Shown: positions 33,565 through 43,577, numbered from the stretch's first letter. The stretch: DNA of 64,000 bases from an uncultured Eubacteriales bacterium (GCA_900544405.1 UQVA01000006.1:1-64000); one strand, 5' to 3'. Notes: a model not told the origin generated them from the sequence alone. Translations and numbers: made by a program.

Positions 33565-36500
33565 TTATACCTCCAGCATATACCGGTCCATGGGCACGAT
33601 CCGTGCATCCATCAGGCCGGAAGGCGTATGACTGGATTCCAGCAGGTTCATCAACGTATTGACAACGCCAAGCCGAATCTCATTTTCCCCTTCCCGAACA
33701 AAGGCACTGATGTCTGCCGTGTAGGGCTTCCACAGGCAATTCTTTACAGGGTTCCCGTTGACTTCAATCAGCAGAACATCCTTGCCCAACTCACACTGGA
33801 GCATCAGCTTCTTGCGAAGCTGCTCTGCACTCAGATGGAACTTTGTGGTATAGAAGCCGGTGCCGGAGTAATAGGGCATCTTCTTCTCCACCCAATCGCC
33901 CAGTTCCATGGTCTTGACCAGCGGCACGATGGTCTCCACGCCGTCCACCTTGTCCACGCTGAAGGAGCCGATGATCTTCAGAAGGTCGATCATGCCGTCG
34001 CTCTTTTTGGTGACGGTCAGCCGAACGGCAATGGTGTTCGCGCCCACCCGGAAGTAGGGCGTCATGGGCACTTCCTTCATTTCCGCATCCAGATAGCTGC
34101 GGACCGGCGTTTCCGTGACCTGCCGCCCGTTTACATACAGCTTGTACCCGGCGCCCTTGAAGCCGTCGATCATCAGCCGCAGGTCCTCCGGCACAAAGTC
34201 CGCACGCACCTGGGTCACATACCACAGGTCCACGGGATAGGTGCTCTCGTCCCGCTCCATGGGCAGCTGCAGTTCCCAGGCACCCATGTGCATGGAGAAC
34301 CAAGCGGACATATCTGCCTTGCCGGTGGTAATGGCTTCTACGTCATCGTTCTCTTTGGCGTAGGTCATTTTCCAATCGTCAGTATTCAGGGAGTTGGGCT
34401 TGTTGATGGCAAAATCGAAGGGACCGGAAAGTTCGATGGGCTTCATGCAGTCTCCTGCCGGAACGGACAGAGTCTCCTTGCCCTGGGGCAGCTGCACGGT
34501 GACGGTGCCGGTCTTTTCCAGTCTGCCGCTGGCTGCAATCGTATGGCCGTCAAAGGACTCCACTTCTACGTCGGACTGCGCCACATGGGCCGTTTCCGTA
34601 TCCTTGGCAAAGGCATAGAGCGCCGAGCCGTAGGGCTCCAGATGGAGCCGGACCCGGGTCTTGCCGTCCACCCAGTCATACACGGGAGCGGTGCGAATAT
34701 CGCCGGTCTCCAGATCCCAGATCTCCGGGGTATGGATGCCCTGCCAGGTGACGGTAATGTCCGCAGCCGTCTCCACGGGGTTGATGATAAAGAAGATGTC
34801 CGTTCCGTCCTTGACACGGTGGAGGTAGAACACCTCGTCGTTGTCGATTTCCAGTTCCAGCGTAATGCAGGCACGGACCAGACGGTTCAGCACATTCATT
34901 CTGTCCGCTTCCTCCGGGACAGCCTTGAAGCCCAGGCCGTCCACGAATGCAACGGTCCCGGCCCCGACCTTCCGGACGGTCAGGTGCTGCATGGGGTCCT
35001 GAGAGGTCAGGAAGCTGCTGCGCAGGGCCGCAGGATCGATGCCGAACAGCTTCTCGATCCGCCGGGCCAGGTCCGGTGCCTGCCTCTCAATGCACTTGTA
35101 GGGCAGCAGAGCGTCTCCGGCCAGCTTGCCGCCGGCCGCCACAAAGGCTTCCATCTTCTCCAGGGTCTTGGCCTTGATGTGGGTGCAGGGCGGGAGCAGC
35201 AGCATCTCGTACTTTTCGCCCTTGATGCAGAGCTTTCCGTCCTCGATGGTGCACTGGTCAGCCAGCACGTCCTCGTCCAGGTAGTCAAAGTCCACATGCA
35301 GACGCAGCAGGCGGTCCGTCATTGTCGCAAAGTCATTTTCAATGGCGTCGCCGATCTTATCCCGCTTTTCGGGCACATAGTTGGCCCAGACGGAGTTCAG
35401 CGGGTAGAGCATGGCGATTTTGGCCACATGGTCGCCGCCGGACAGGGCATAGCCCATCCGGGTCATGTAGTCGTTGAACTGGCCGTACTGCTCCCACCAG
35501 GTGAACTGATAGAACATGGAAGGCGGCCAATCCCGTTTCCGCTCTCCTTCCACAGAATAGTGGAGGCCGTGGGGAATGAACTGGTTCACGCCCAGCATAT
35601 ATTCCCAGTCTGCAATCCACTTCATCCGCTCCATAGTGCAGTCCCAGTAGGAGCCGCCCATGGATTCACTGCCCAGACGGACGGAGCCGTTCTGGTGAGC
35701 AGCAGAGGAGGCAATTTTCAGCGCAACGTGCTCATTTTCCATCTCCCGGGTGCCGATTCTGGGATACAGATGGTCAATGCCCGTCATGTCGAACTGGGCC
35801 AGATGCTTGAAAAGGTTGCCGTCCACCCGGCCATGGAGCCGCATGGACTCCTCATAGAGCAGATGTCCGGTAAAGACCATGTCGTTTTCCTTGCACCAGT
35901 CGTGGATCTGACCGAAATAGGCTTTGTTGTACTGGTCCGTCAGGGTGCTCCAGTAATCGTAGCGGACCTGTTCCGTGTCGCCTCCGCAGTCATAGAACAG
36001 CTTCGGTAGGTTTTTCCGCAGATCATAGCCATTCCGTTCCCGGAAGATTTTGAACATCTGGCTGGTCCAGGGAATGCAGAAGTTGTCCCGGCCGGTCTCA
36101 AAATAGTGCATGGCCGGCTCGTCCGTGAAGAAGCCCTTCACCTCTGCAAAGTCCTTCTCACCCAGGTACTCCTTGTACTTGTCGTGGGTATAATCCAGGA
36201 ACACCTTGGTGGTCTCCGGGTTCAGGACGTCGGAATACCAGGTGCTTTTCCGTTCGATGAAATAGAACAGCTTCCAGGGTCCCTTGGGAGCCTCCCAGGT
36301 GATGACCTTGTCAAAGGACAGGCTGGGCATCAGGTCCACCAGCTGGTAATTGCCCTTTTCCATATCCTCATGCTTGATGGCGCAGGCATAGATGGGCTCG
36401 GACTGCTCCATGTCATTATAACGGGAGTCCGTGCCCTCCATGAACATGAAATACTGTCCCGGCAGGTCCACTTCCACCAGTTCCAGATAGACGTTGGTCA

Positions 36501-36849
36501 GTTCCGGATGGTCCTTCATAATGGTCTGGCCGCAGGTGCCGCTGGGCCAGTTGTACTCGTCATAAATCCAGGTCTGCAGGCCCAGTTCCTTGGCCTTCTC
36601 GATGGTGAATTTGCACCGGTCCAGCCAGGCGTCGTTCATATAGCCCAGCTCTTCCCGGACGCCGAAGCGGGCGTGGATGTAAATACCGGGGCAGCCCTTT
36701 GCCTTGAATTCCTTGAGCTGATATTCGATCTCCTCATAGCTCATTTCCCCGTTCCAGAACCAGAACGGCAGAATACCGAACTCCTTGCTCGGCACGGCGA
36801 ATTTCTCTTTGCTCAGGGCCTCGCCGTCAACCAGTTTGTTGTATTCCAT
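33565..36849 (-). CDS. Large cytosolic glycoside hydrolase, GH106-like
   Basis: This 1,094-residue protein has no signal peptide. Its N-terminal barrel carries LPFWFWNGEMSYEEIEYQL (near 27), GIYIHARFG and WIYDEYNWPSGTCG, and GFFTDEPAMHYF (near 238) supplies a candidate catalytic Glu. This resembles GH106 alpha-L-rhamnosidases and related unclassified relatives. A glutamine-amidotransferase-like segment (YEMLLLPPCTHIKAKTLEKM, then AAGGKLAG) lies near 550, and galactose-binding-like beta sandwiches fill the C-terminus (SGTGFYTTKFHL, LIEVNGNPV). GAGGGG precedes the ATG. The gene is 9 bases downstream of a truncated glycosidase of related style. Rhamnosidase activity is a family-level guess. Confidence 0.75.
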   Translation of the reverse strand: MEYNKLVDGEALSKEKFAVPSKEFGILPFWFWNGEMSYEEIEYQLKEFKAKGCPGIYIHARFGVREELGYMNDAWLDRCKFTIEKAKELGLQTWIYDEYNWPSGTCGQTIMKDHPELTNVYLELVEVDLPGQYFMFMEGTDSRYNDMEQSEPIYACAIKHEDMEKGNYQLVDLMPSLSFDKVITWEAPKGPWKLFYFIERKSTWYSDVLNPETTKVFLDYTHDKYKEYLGEKDFAEVKGFFTDEPAMHYFETGRDNFCIPWTSQMFKIFRERNGYDLRKNLPKLFYDCGGDTEQVRYDYWSTLTDQYNKAYFGQIHDWCKENDMVFTGHLLYEESMRLHGRVDGNLFKHLAQFDMTGIDHLYPRIGTREMENEHVALKIASSAAHQNGSVRLGSESMGGSYWDCTMERMKWIADWEYMLGVNQFIPHGLHYSVEGERKRDWPPSMFYQFTWWEQYGQFNDYMTRMGYALSGGDHVAKIAMLYPLNSVWANYVPEKRDKIGDAIENDFATMTDRLLRLHVDFDYLDEDVLADQCTIEDGKLCIKGEKYEMLLLPPCTHIKAKTLEKMEAFVAAGGKLAGDALLPYKCIERQAPDLARRIEKLFGIDPAALRSSFLTSQDPMQHLTVRKVGAGTVAFVDGLGFKAVPEEADRMNVLNRLVRACITLELEIDNDEVFYLHRVKDGTDIFFIINPVETAADITVTWQGIHTPEIWDLETGDIRTAPVYDWVDGKTRVRLHLEPYGSALYAFAKDTETAHVAQSDVEVESFDGHTIAASGRLEKTGTVTVQLPQGKETLSVPAGDCMKPIELSGPFDFAINKPNSLNTDDWKMTYAKENDDVEAITTGKADMSAWFSMHMGAWELQLPMERDESTYPVDLWYVTQVRADFVPEDLRLMIDGFKGAGYKLYVNGRQVTETPVRSYLDAEMKEVPMTPYFRVGANTIAVRLTVTKKSDGMIDLLKIIGSFSVDKVDGVETIVPLVKTMELGDWVEKKMPYYSGTGFYTTKFHLSAEQLRKKLMLQCELGKDVLLIEVNGNPVKNCLWKPYTADISAFVREGENEIRLGVVNTLMNLLESSHTPSGLMDARIVPMDRYMLEV

Positions 36850-36858
36850 GTATTCCCC

Positions 36859-38214
36859 TCACTTTGTCAATTCGATGACCGCATACAGCGGCAGGTCCAT
36901 TTTTACCGTCATCACGCCGTTTTCCACGCTGACCGCAGCCGGAAGATCGCCGCAGCCCAGTCCGTAGACCTTGGCACCGGTCACATCCTCCGCCACCGGG
37001 ATCGTCACGGTCAGGCCGGGAATGGTCTCCACCCGGTCTGTATGCTCGTCATAATGATAGTTCAGCAGGTGAACGCTGACCGTCTCGCCGTTCCGGTGCG
37101 TATGTACGCCGATGTCGCCGCATTGGGCCGGATCTTCCGTTTGCAGCGTGACCTGTGCAATCTCCCGGCTCAGAGGACGGAAGACAGCGTCCAGATTCCG
37201 GACGGCTTCCCGCCGGGCATCGGGATTTTCGGCAACAGCCACACCGTCCATAGATGCCATACGCTCCGCCCAGCCGGGATGATTCTCTGCCGCGCGGCCA
37301 AAGAGAACCAGCTTTCCTCCGTCAGAAACATACTTTTCCAGCTCCTCGCACTGGTTTTCCGTCAGGTAGGTACACTCCGGAAGAAGAATCAGCGCATACT
37401 GCTTCCAGTCCTCGGCGCTGACCCGATCCGGCCGCAGATCATCATCGCCGAACATCCGCACATCATAGATGGTCTGCTGCTCGCTCAGATATTTCACCGT
37501 ATCCCAGAACGGCAGCCGGGAGGCCTTGTCGCTCTCCTGATCCAAAGACTGATAGGCCAGAATGGAGCTGTTCACATCCGTGAACTGGTCGCCGCTGTCC
37601 TTGGTGACCTCCCGCCAGTAGTAGCTGGGGAAGGAATAGGGAACCAGAATTCTGGCACCGCTTTCCTTGCTGTACAGTCCGTCGTGGTCATACAGGAAGG
37701 TCTGCACTTCCTCGGTCACGTCTCTTGGGGGCCAGAAGCCGGTCTTGATGGTGTTGCCCATCCAGCCGCCGTAGGGCACGCTCATGTTGCAGCCATACAC
37801 ACTGGCTTCCAGCTGCAAAAGCCTATAAAGGTCATAGCCCTTTCCGTGGTCCAGTTTTTCCGCCAGCATGGGAATGATGCCGCCGTAGGGATTTTCCGCC
37901 ACAATGACCGGCTTGCTGCCGGAGAAGCCGCTGATGTAGCGATACCAATGGGGCTGACGGAACAGGGTGTGGTCCATTTCCGTAATGACCACATCCACCG
38001 TGTTCTCAAAGGGGTAGTACACCGGCATACAGGTGAAGAAGTTACCGGACATCCACAGCTCCCGGTCATACTTTTCCTTGGCATAGCCCCGGGCAAAATC
38101 CACCAGCTCCGTAAAGTGCTTTTTCACCGCCCGCAACTGGAACTCATAATAGTCCCGCATCAATGGCGAATCATTGGGATGGGCATAGCCGCCATCCAGC
38201 ACATATTGCTTATT
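36859..38214 (-). pseudogene. 3' part of a glycoside hydrolase gene, 5' end missing
   Basis: The frame encodes about 450 residues beginning inside a TIM-barrel-like domain (YVLDGGYAHPNDSPLMRDYY, ELWMSGNFFTCMPVYYPFE, KPVIVAENPYGG), then a domain resembling the GH42 trimerisation/amidotransferase-like fold (YALILLPECTYLTENQCEEL, SDGGKLVLFG) and a C-terminal beta sandwich. No start codon with a ribosome site exists: upstream of about 38214 the same frame reads nonsense while another frame encodes a solute-binding protein. The first catalytic residues are missing. It is intact to its stop codon and followed by the GH106-like gene. It is best read as a remnant joined to a truncated neighbour by deletion. 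Confidence 0.75.
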
Positions 38215-39671
38215 CCCTCGAGCAGCGTAGACATTTCCTTCAGGATGGATGCGGAAGAGCTGGAGATCCCATCGATTCTCCCGATTTCCGCATAGTATTC
38301 GTCCAGTTTTTCCTTGCACGCCGCCAGGCCTTCCAGTAGGTCGGGGATATTGCCCTCCAGGTCAAAGTCCCGGTTCAGGTCCACCGTAACACGGGAGGAG
38401 TCTGCGTTGAAGCCGGTGATCCGGATGATCTCCCGATACCAGCCCTGCAGCTGACTGTTCACAGCACTGACACCCTGCAGCACCTGGGCAAAATCCGTAT
38501 CCAGCGCCGCCGTCATGCCCAGAACGTGCCGTCCGGCCGTCAAGTAGATCTCCATGGGCTTGCCGTTGTCATCGGCCATCGGCTGCACATACCAGCTGGA
38601 GGCATAGCCGAACTTCTGGCAGCTCATCTCGGCGCAGAGCACCTGGCCGTCAATGGAAATTTCCCGACCGGAGAAGGCATTGGTTTTGGTATTCTGCTTG
38701 ACCTTGAAGGCCAGGCAATAGGTACCATCCTCCGGGACTTCAAATTCCCAGGTGATCTGCTGACCCAGCTCCTTCCAGGTGTTCTTTCCGATGGTATTGT
38801 AGTACACGCTCTTGGCGCTGGAAGGCGTTACATGGGCGTAGGCCGTATCATAAGTGGCAAACAGCGTCACGGCGTTCTTCAGATAGCTCTTTTCCGCCTC
38901 ATAGGCAGCCATGTAACCCTGGGTGGCTTTCCCGGACCACTGAGCAGACACCTCCGCATAGGACTGCAGCGCCGGAGCATTGCCAAAGACCAGGCTTTCC
39001 AGTGCGAAGCATTCCTCATTCAGCTCCACCGTCACGGTATGTTCGCCCTTGGTCAGGTAAAAATATACCGGCTGAGCGCTGTCCCCGCGGGAACTCATCA
39101 GCGTTTCACTTTTCCAATCGAACTGTTCCACCATGGCCGGACGAAGATCGTCGCCGACCACGTTCTGATGGAAGGCGTTGTCATCCATCCCAAAATAAGT
39201 CTCATCCAGGAACGTCCGGTGGAGATTCACATTCTGAGTGCCGGAAAAAGGCACTTCCCCGTCCAGCGATACCGTCACAACGATGTTGTTGTTCTTACCG
39301 GAGATGGGGCAGTAATTCAGCGTCAGCTGATAATAGCCTTCCTCCTCTGCCCGGAACTTCCAAGTAACGCTGCCGCCCTCCTGCTCCCAGTACAGTGCGG
39401 TTTTGCCTCTGTACTCCGAGAGATAGGCGTCGGCATCCATGCTTTCATAACCGGCTGCCGGAATCTCAATGGACCGGGAGGGCGTATTTTCCGCAGTGGG
39501 CTGACCGTGTTCTGCCAGGTAGGTCGAATATGCTTCTGCCAACAGGGTCTGCACGGGTTCCTCCGCGCTCTGCGTATCCGTCTCCGCAGCCCGCACAGGC
39601 ATCCCGGAGCTCATACATCCGAACAGCAATACACTCGCCAGAATTCCGGATATCCATTTCGTAATTTTCAT
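38160..39671 (-). pseudogene. 5' part of a large CBM-bearing solute-binding protein gene, truncated
   Basis: The 503-residue product starts with a signal peptide (MKITKWISGILASVLLFG, cleavage near VRAA or a lipobox at LFGC). Two carbohydrate-binding-like domains follow (SVTWKFRAEEEGYYQLTLNY; ITWEFEVPEDGTYCLAFKV), then the helical connector (GNIPDLLEGLAACKEKLDEY). As I recall them, full proteins of this type have about 950-1,000 residues and continue into an extracellular solute-binding domain. Here the match ends at about residue 485 (LLEGISN), after which 13-18 unrelated residues lead to a stop in the frame shifted from the downstream glycosidase. GAGGGA precedes ATG 39671, and promoter and operator are intact, so the fragment is probably still expressed. 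Confidence 0.75.
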
Positions 39672-39695
39672 ACCGATCCCTCACGATGTCGTTGT

Positions 39696-39711
39696 GTAAT
39701 CGTTTACTCAC
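39696..39711. promoter_or_regulatory. LacI-type operator at the truncated binding-protein promoter
   Basis: GTAATCGTTTACTCAC, identical in all 16 bases to the site at 43558. It begins 4 bases downstream of the -10 element in the minus direction, covering the likely start point. Confidence 0.8.
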
Positions 39712-39714
39712 ACT

Positions 39715-39743
39715 ATTCTACACGTCTTGCGGCCCCTTGTCAA
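39715..39743 (-). promoter_or_regulatory. Promoter of the truncated binding-protein operon
   Basis: On the minus strand, TTGACA (39738-39743) and TAGAAT (39715-39720) are separated by 17 bases. The same element sequences and spacing recur at 43578-43606. Confidence 0.85.
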
Positions 39744-39799
39744 TCCGATTGAATAGCCAAAAATACCCGTTCCGTTTTGTTCATATTGCCCAGTTTCCT

Positions 39800-40450
39800 T
39801 TACGCCTCTCCCTCGGAGGGAGGCGGTGCATACCGGTTCAGAAGGCGGCGCATACACAAAGCATCCGCCCATCCCATCACGCCGGGAAGCGCTACAAACA
39901 GCACCGCAAAATTCAGACACAACACGATCAGCCCTACGTTAATTGCCAGAATCAGCAGCGTCACCGGCAAGTGCCGCATACCGATATAGAATGCGTTCTT
40001 CACCGTCGCCAGCAGCGGCAGCTCCCGCCGAAGGGCATAAGGAAACACATAAAGCATGGTACACAGGTAGATGACCGTAGCCGCTGCAAACAGGCCGAAC
40101 AGCACCACGCCCATCCAGGACCCCGCCGCAGACCAGAGATAGTAAAAATACAGGTCCAGCCCGAAAAACAGGCCCAGAGCCAGCAGCACCAGCCACAGCT
40201 TGGTATAAAATCCGAACCGATGCCGGAACGCCCCGAAAAAGTCCCGGAGAACGCCGTCCTCCCGGCCGTCCAGAACATTCAGCAGTACCTGATACATGGC
40301 TGCAGTCGAGGCCCCAATGGTCACGACAGGGATGCTGCACACCAGCCACAGAATACCCGCCAGCAGCACATCGGAAACCTGCGTTAAGAAATCCATAAAA
40401 CTCCCGTCCGGGGAGAACAGGCGATTGAGAAATGCTTCGATTTTTTTCAT
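39800..40450 (-). CDS. DUF624 (YesL-family) membrane protein (second)
   Basis: The 216-residue protein has the DUF624 signature VLLAGILWLVCSIPVVTIGASTAAMYQVLL near residues 28-57 and about five membrane segments. It is the last gene of the operon that starts with the ribokinase-like gene at 43.5 kb. DUF624 genes typically accompany CUT1 importers with large binding proteins like the truncated one beside it, which fits an importer having been present here. Function is unknown. Confidence 0.88.
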   Translation of the reverse strand: MKKIEAFLNRLFSPDGSFMDFLTQVSDVLLAGILWLVCSIPVVTIGASTAAMYQVLLNVLDGREDGVLRDFFGAFRHRFGFYTKLWLVLLALGLFFGLDLYFYYLWSAAGSWMGVVLFGLFAAATVIYLCTMLYVFPYALRRELPLLATVKNAFYIGMRHLPVTLLILAINVGLIVLCLNFAVLFVALPGVMGWADALCMRRLLNRYAPPPSEGEA

Positions 40451-40476
40451 AAGTTCCTTTCTTGTGTGGGAAATTC

Positions 40477-41712
40477 TTACAGATTCACGCTGATTTTCTG
40501 CAATCCTCCGCCTTCATAAAAGCTGGGGCGAAGGATATCCCGGCACACGGTTTTCCGCACGCCTGCGGCCTCCACCGTGATCTCATAAGTGCCAAAAAAC
40601 AGCCGCGTCCCGCAAATGCCCGCCGTAGAGGTGGTCAGATCCGCATCCGTATGCCACTGGCGATTGATGAGATCGTCCAGGGCTGCGTAGACCGGCTTCG
40701 GGTTCAGATCATCGTCCACCAATCCTGCCGGAGCATTCAGCCAGCGATGATCCGTAAAGTCGAACCAGGACAGCGCCTCCACCGCCGGGTGGCTGAACAC
40801 CAGCGTATAAAAATCCTTTGTAAAATCCGCCTGCCAGTACAGGTCCTCCTCAGTCTCCGAGAACCGGTTCACTGCCCCGGCACCATAATTCATCTCCCCG
40901 ATAGGCTTGCCGCTGCAAACACTGCACTCCGGAAAATGAATGGGCCAGCCGAATTCCGCTGCCCGGTCCATGACCCGCAGGGTCTCCTCCTGGGTCCACA
41001 AGTCCCGGTGCTGATGGCTCTGCATACCGATGATGTCAATATCCACGTCGTTTTCCCGCAGAGTCCGCAGGAAATCAAAATATTCCTCCCCGTGGACGTT
41101 CCAGTCCCCGTACAGCAGCTTTGCATCCGGCTTCCACTGCCGCACCAGGCGGCTGCCGAACTTCATCATCTCCACAGGACCCTTCCGCCGGACCCACCGG
41201 GAGACCGGATTGTCAAAGCGGTCGTTGACCGTGGTCTCATTGGCCAGGTCAAAGAAATCAAAATCATTTCCGTACACAGCCATTAAGTGGTCGATTCGGC
41301 GGACATACTCCGCTTCCACATTTTCGTCCGTCACCCAATCCGGGCAAAGCTCATGCCAGATCAGAGCATGGAGCTTTTTCTTTAATCCCTGCTCCGTGGC
41401 CCAACGCACCAGATTGCCGGTGTACGGCTCGGCATACACACCCCGTTCCGGTTCATACCACTGCCAGTGGTAGGGCACCATGGTATAGTTCATCAATTTC
41501 GTGAATTCCCGGGTAAAGCGTTCCTCCCGCCCTGGATGCCCCAGCTTTCCATGGGCGTAGCAAACAGCGCCGAACAAAAACTGATGGTTCTTCATCCGCA
41601 GGCTCACCGCTGCATTTTCCGCCGGCTTTCCGTCCTTGAGGACCGTGATCTCCACATCCGTCATTCGGATCTGCCGGATTCGCTTCCTTGCTTCGTAAAT
41701 GTACTCGCTCAT
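40477..41712 (-). CDS. Glycoside hydrolase family 10-like enzyme, cytosolic
   Basis: At 411 residues it follows the GH10 endo-xylanase plan without a signal peptide. LHALIWH (114-120) corresponds to the usual HxLxWH, FFDLANET (153-160) supplies acid/base Glu159, IIGMQSHQH is the His strand, and PIHFPECSV (257-265) supplies nucleophile Glu262 where xylanases have ITELD. A small N-terminal beta domain (DVEITVLKDGKPAENAAVSL) and a C-terminal extension frame the barrel. The altered nucleophile strand and cytosolic location point to short oligosaccharides rather than xylan. The gene overlaps the nucleoside-hydrolase gene by 4 bases. Confidence 0.85.
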   Translation of the reverse strand: MSEYIYEARKRIRQIRMTDVEITVLKDGKPAENAAVSLRMKNHQFLFGAVCYAHGKLGHPGREERFTREFTKLMNYTMVPYHWQWYEPERGVYAEPYTGNLVRWATEQGLKKKLHALIWHELCPDWVTDENVEAEYVRRIDHLMAVYGNDFDFFDLANETTVNDRFDNPVSRWVRRKGPVEMMKFGSRLVRQWKPDAKLLYGDWNVHGEEYFDFLRTLRENDVDIDIIGMQSHQHRDLWTQEETLRVMDRAAEFGWPIHFPECSVCSGKPIGEMNYGAGAVNRFSETEEDLYWQADFTKDFYTLVFSHPAVEALSWFDFTDHRWLNAPAGLVDDDLNPKPVYAALDDLINRQWHTDADLTTSTAGICGTRLFFGTYEITVEAAGVRKTVCRDILRPSFYEGGGLQKISVNL

Positions 41713-42602
41713 CTTGTCCTCCCATTGGATGCTTTTTCCGGCCCCATCAGCTTTTCCTTGATCCAGCGGCGGAAGGCATCCTGGTCGCAGGCCTCCGCCA
41801 GCATCACGTTTCCTTCCGCATCCGCTCCGTAGTCCACCAGCGTTCCCCGGGTCAGGCTGCCCCGCATTTCCACGGCGATCCGGCTTTTCCGGAACACAAA
41901 GAATTCCGGCCGGACCAGCATGGCCAGCGCCATGGGGTCGTGCATCATGGGCAGGAAGCCGAACTTCCGTGTAAAGGTGTTCATCATACCCCGGAGAAAA
42001 TCCCGATGGGCCGTTCCGGAAACGGCATCCACTTCTTCCTGAGAGAATCCGCTCTGCATGGTCACATCAAAGGGGACCAGGTAGATTTTCAGGCCCGAAT
42101 TCAGCACCAGGTTGGCACTCTCCGGGTCGCAGAGAATGTTCCATTCCGGCCGGCCATTGTTCACCCGGCCGCCCATGATATATACCGGGCAATCAGTCAG
42201 GGCCTCCCGGTCCTTCATCAGGGCCAGGGCCAGATTGGTCAGCGGGCCAATGGCCAGAATTGCCATATTGGGGTTATCACGGGCGCATTGAAGCAAAAGG
42301 TCACTGCCGTGAAGTCCGGACAGTACATACATATTTTCAGCCAGTACCCCGGTATCCGGGATATTGCGCTCATCCCATTCCCCGCAAAGCGGATTCCCGC
42401 AACCGGCCGCCACCGGCACCGGCGCTCCGCCGCATTGCTCGATCACGTTGCAGGCCACCTGCGCCCGCCATTCCGGCCGGAGATACACCGTGGATACGCC
42501 CAACAGGCGGATGCTTTCACACCGGAGGGCCGCCGTCAGGGCCAGGGCATCATCCACGTCTCCACCCATATCCGTATCGATAAAAAGCTTGATTTTGTCC
42601 AT
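41709..42602 (-). CDS. Inosine-uridine nucleoside hydrolase family protein (second)
   Basis: About 297 residues with DTDMGGDVDDALALTAAL at the N-terminus, AIGPLTNLALALM, PEWNILCDPESA and MMHDPMALAM, matching the first copy at 32.6 kb motif by motif but clearly diverged. ATG 42602 with GAGAGGA upstream is preferred; an ATG at 42617 would overlap the kinase stop. It should cleave ribosides or a similar N- or O-glycoside in the cytosol. It lies between a ribokinase-like gene and a GH10-like gene in one transcript. Confidence 0.88.
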   Translation of the reverse strand: MDKIKLFIDTDMGGDVDDALALTAALRCESIRLLGVSTVYLRPEWRAQVACNVIEQCGGAPVPVAAGCGNPLCGEWDERNIPDTGVLAENMYVLSGLHGSDLLLQCARDNPNMAILAIGPLTNLALALMKDREALTDCPVYIMGGRVNNGRPEWNILCDPESANLVLNSGLKIYLVPFDVTMQSGFSQEEVDAVSGTAHRDFLRGMMNTFTRKFGFLPMMHDPMALAMLVRPEFFVFRKSRIAVEMRGSLTRGTLVDYGADAEGNVMLAEACDQDAFRRWIKEKLMGPEKASNGRTR

Positions 42603-42613
42603 AGTCTTTCCTC

Positions 42614-43513
42614 TCATCGGAAATTCCGGTACAGCTCCGAATCAATCACTTCCGCATAGGAAGGAACGGAATCGGCAGCACCGGGCCGGGTCACCGCAAT
42701 GGCGCTGGCCACCGTCGCCAGCTTCAAGGTTTCTTCCTGGCTGCGGCCATCCAGAATACCCCGCAGGAAGAAGCCGATGAAGGTATCTCCGGCAGCCGTG
42801 GTATCCACCGCCTCCACGGAGCAGGCCTTCACACGGGTGCGGACTCCGTTAGCAGCATAAATGGCCCCGTCTTTTCCCAGGGTCAGCAGGACGTTTATCC
42901 GGGGGTAGGCTTTCTCCAGGGCGTCCAGAATTCCCTCCGGTTCCGTTTCATCAGAAAGCCCTGCGCCCTCCACCTCGTTCACAATCAGCCAGGTAACCTT
43001 GTCCAGCGGGTACTGACGGACGGAATCGTCATAAGGAGCCGCATTGAACGCAATCCGCAAGCCTCGCTCCCAGGCCTGTTCCATGATATAGGGAATATTG
43101 TTGATTTCGTTCTGCAGGACGATCACATCCCCCGGCTGGCACTGTTCCAGCACCTCGTCCACAAATCCGTGCGTGAACTGCCGGTTGGTCCCGCCGTAGA
43201 GGATGATGGAATTCTGACCGTTGGCGTCCACCTGGATGATGGCGTGGCCGTTGGCCCCATTTCCTGTGCGGACAAGGCGGGTGTCCACTCCCTTGGACGC
43301 CATTTTTTCTTTCAGAAAATCGCCCTCCGGACCGATATAGGCGGCGTGCCAGACCTCCACCCCGGAGCGGGCAATGGCAATGGACTGGTTCAAGCCCTTT
43401 CCGCCGCAGCCCTTGGTCATGCGGATGCAGTCCTTGGTCTCGCCGGGCTGAATAAAATGCTCCATGGCATAAACATAGTCGATGTTGCAGGAGCCGATGT
43501 TCACAGCTTTCAT
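42614..43513 (-). CDS. Ribokinase-like PfkB kinase
   Basis: The 299-residue protein begins with VNIGSCNIDYVYAMEHF, has the GCGGKGLNQSIAIARSG motif (near 35-51) characteristic of ribokinase (GGKGxNQA), and DTTAAGDTFIGFF (near 244) with the catalytic Asp. It should convert ribose, or a close analogue, to the 5-phosphate. GAGGAGG precedes the ATG. It is first in an operon with a nucleoside hydrolase, GH10-like and DUF624 genes, controlled by a strong promoter with an operator at the start point. Ribose freed by the hydrolase is the natural substrate. Confidence 0.9.
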   Translation of the reverse strand: MKAVNIGSCNIDYVYAMEHFIQPGETKDCIRMTKGCGGKGLNQSIAIARSGVEVWHAAYIGPEGDFLKEKMASKGVDTRLVRTGNGANGHAIIQVDANGQNSIILYGGTNRQFTHGFVDEVLEQCQPGDVIVLQNEINNIPYIMEQAWERGLRIAFNAAPYDDSVRQYPLDKVTWLIVNEVEGAGLSDETEPEGILDALEKAYPRINVLLTLGKDGAIYAANGVRTRVKACSVEAVDTTAAGDTFIGFFLRGILDGRSQEETLKLATVASAIAVTRPGAADSVPSYAEVIDSELYRNFR

Positions 43514-43557
43514 TCAATTTTCCTCCTCACAGGAAATCCGTCCAGGTACGCCGGACG

Positions 43558-43573
43558 GTAATCGTTTACTCAC
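43558..43573. promoter_or_regulatory. LacI-type operator at the ribokinase promoter
   Basis: GTAATCGTTTACTCAC, identical to the site at 39696, begins 4 bases downstream of the -10 element on the minus strand. Confidence 0.82.
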
Positions 43574-43577
43574 CCTC

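Noticed and set aside
38217..38222. CTCGAG (XhoI site) at the gene join as a sign of cloning artefact
   Set aside because: A 6-base match is weak evidence in a GC-rich genome; a natural deletion or an assembly join explains the break equally well.
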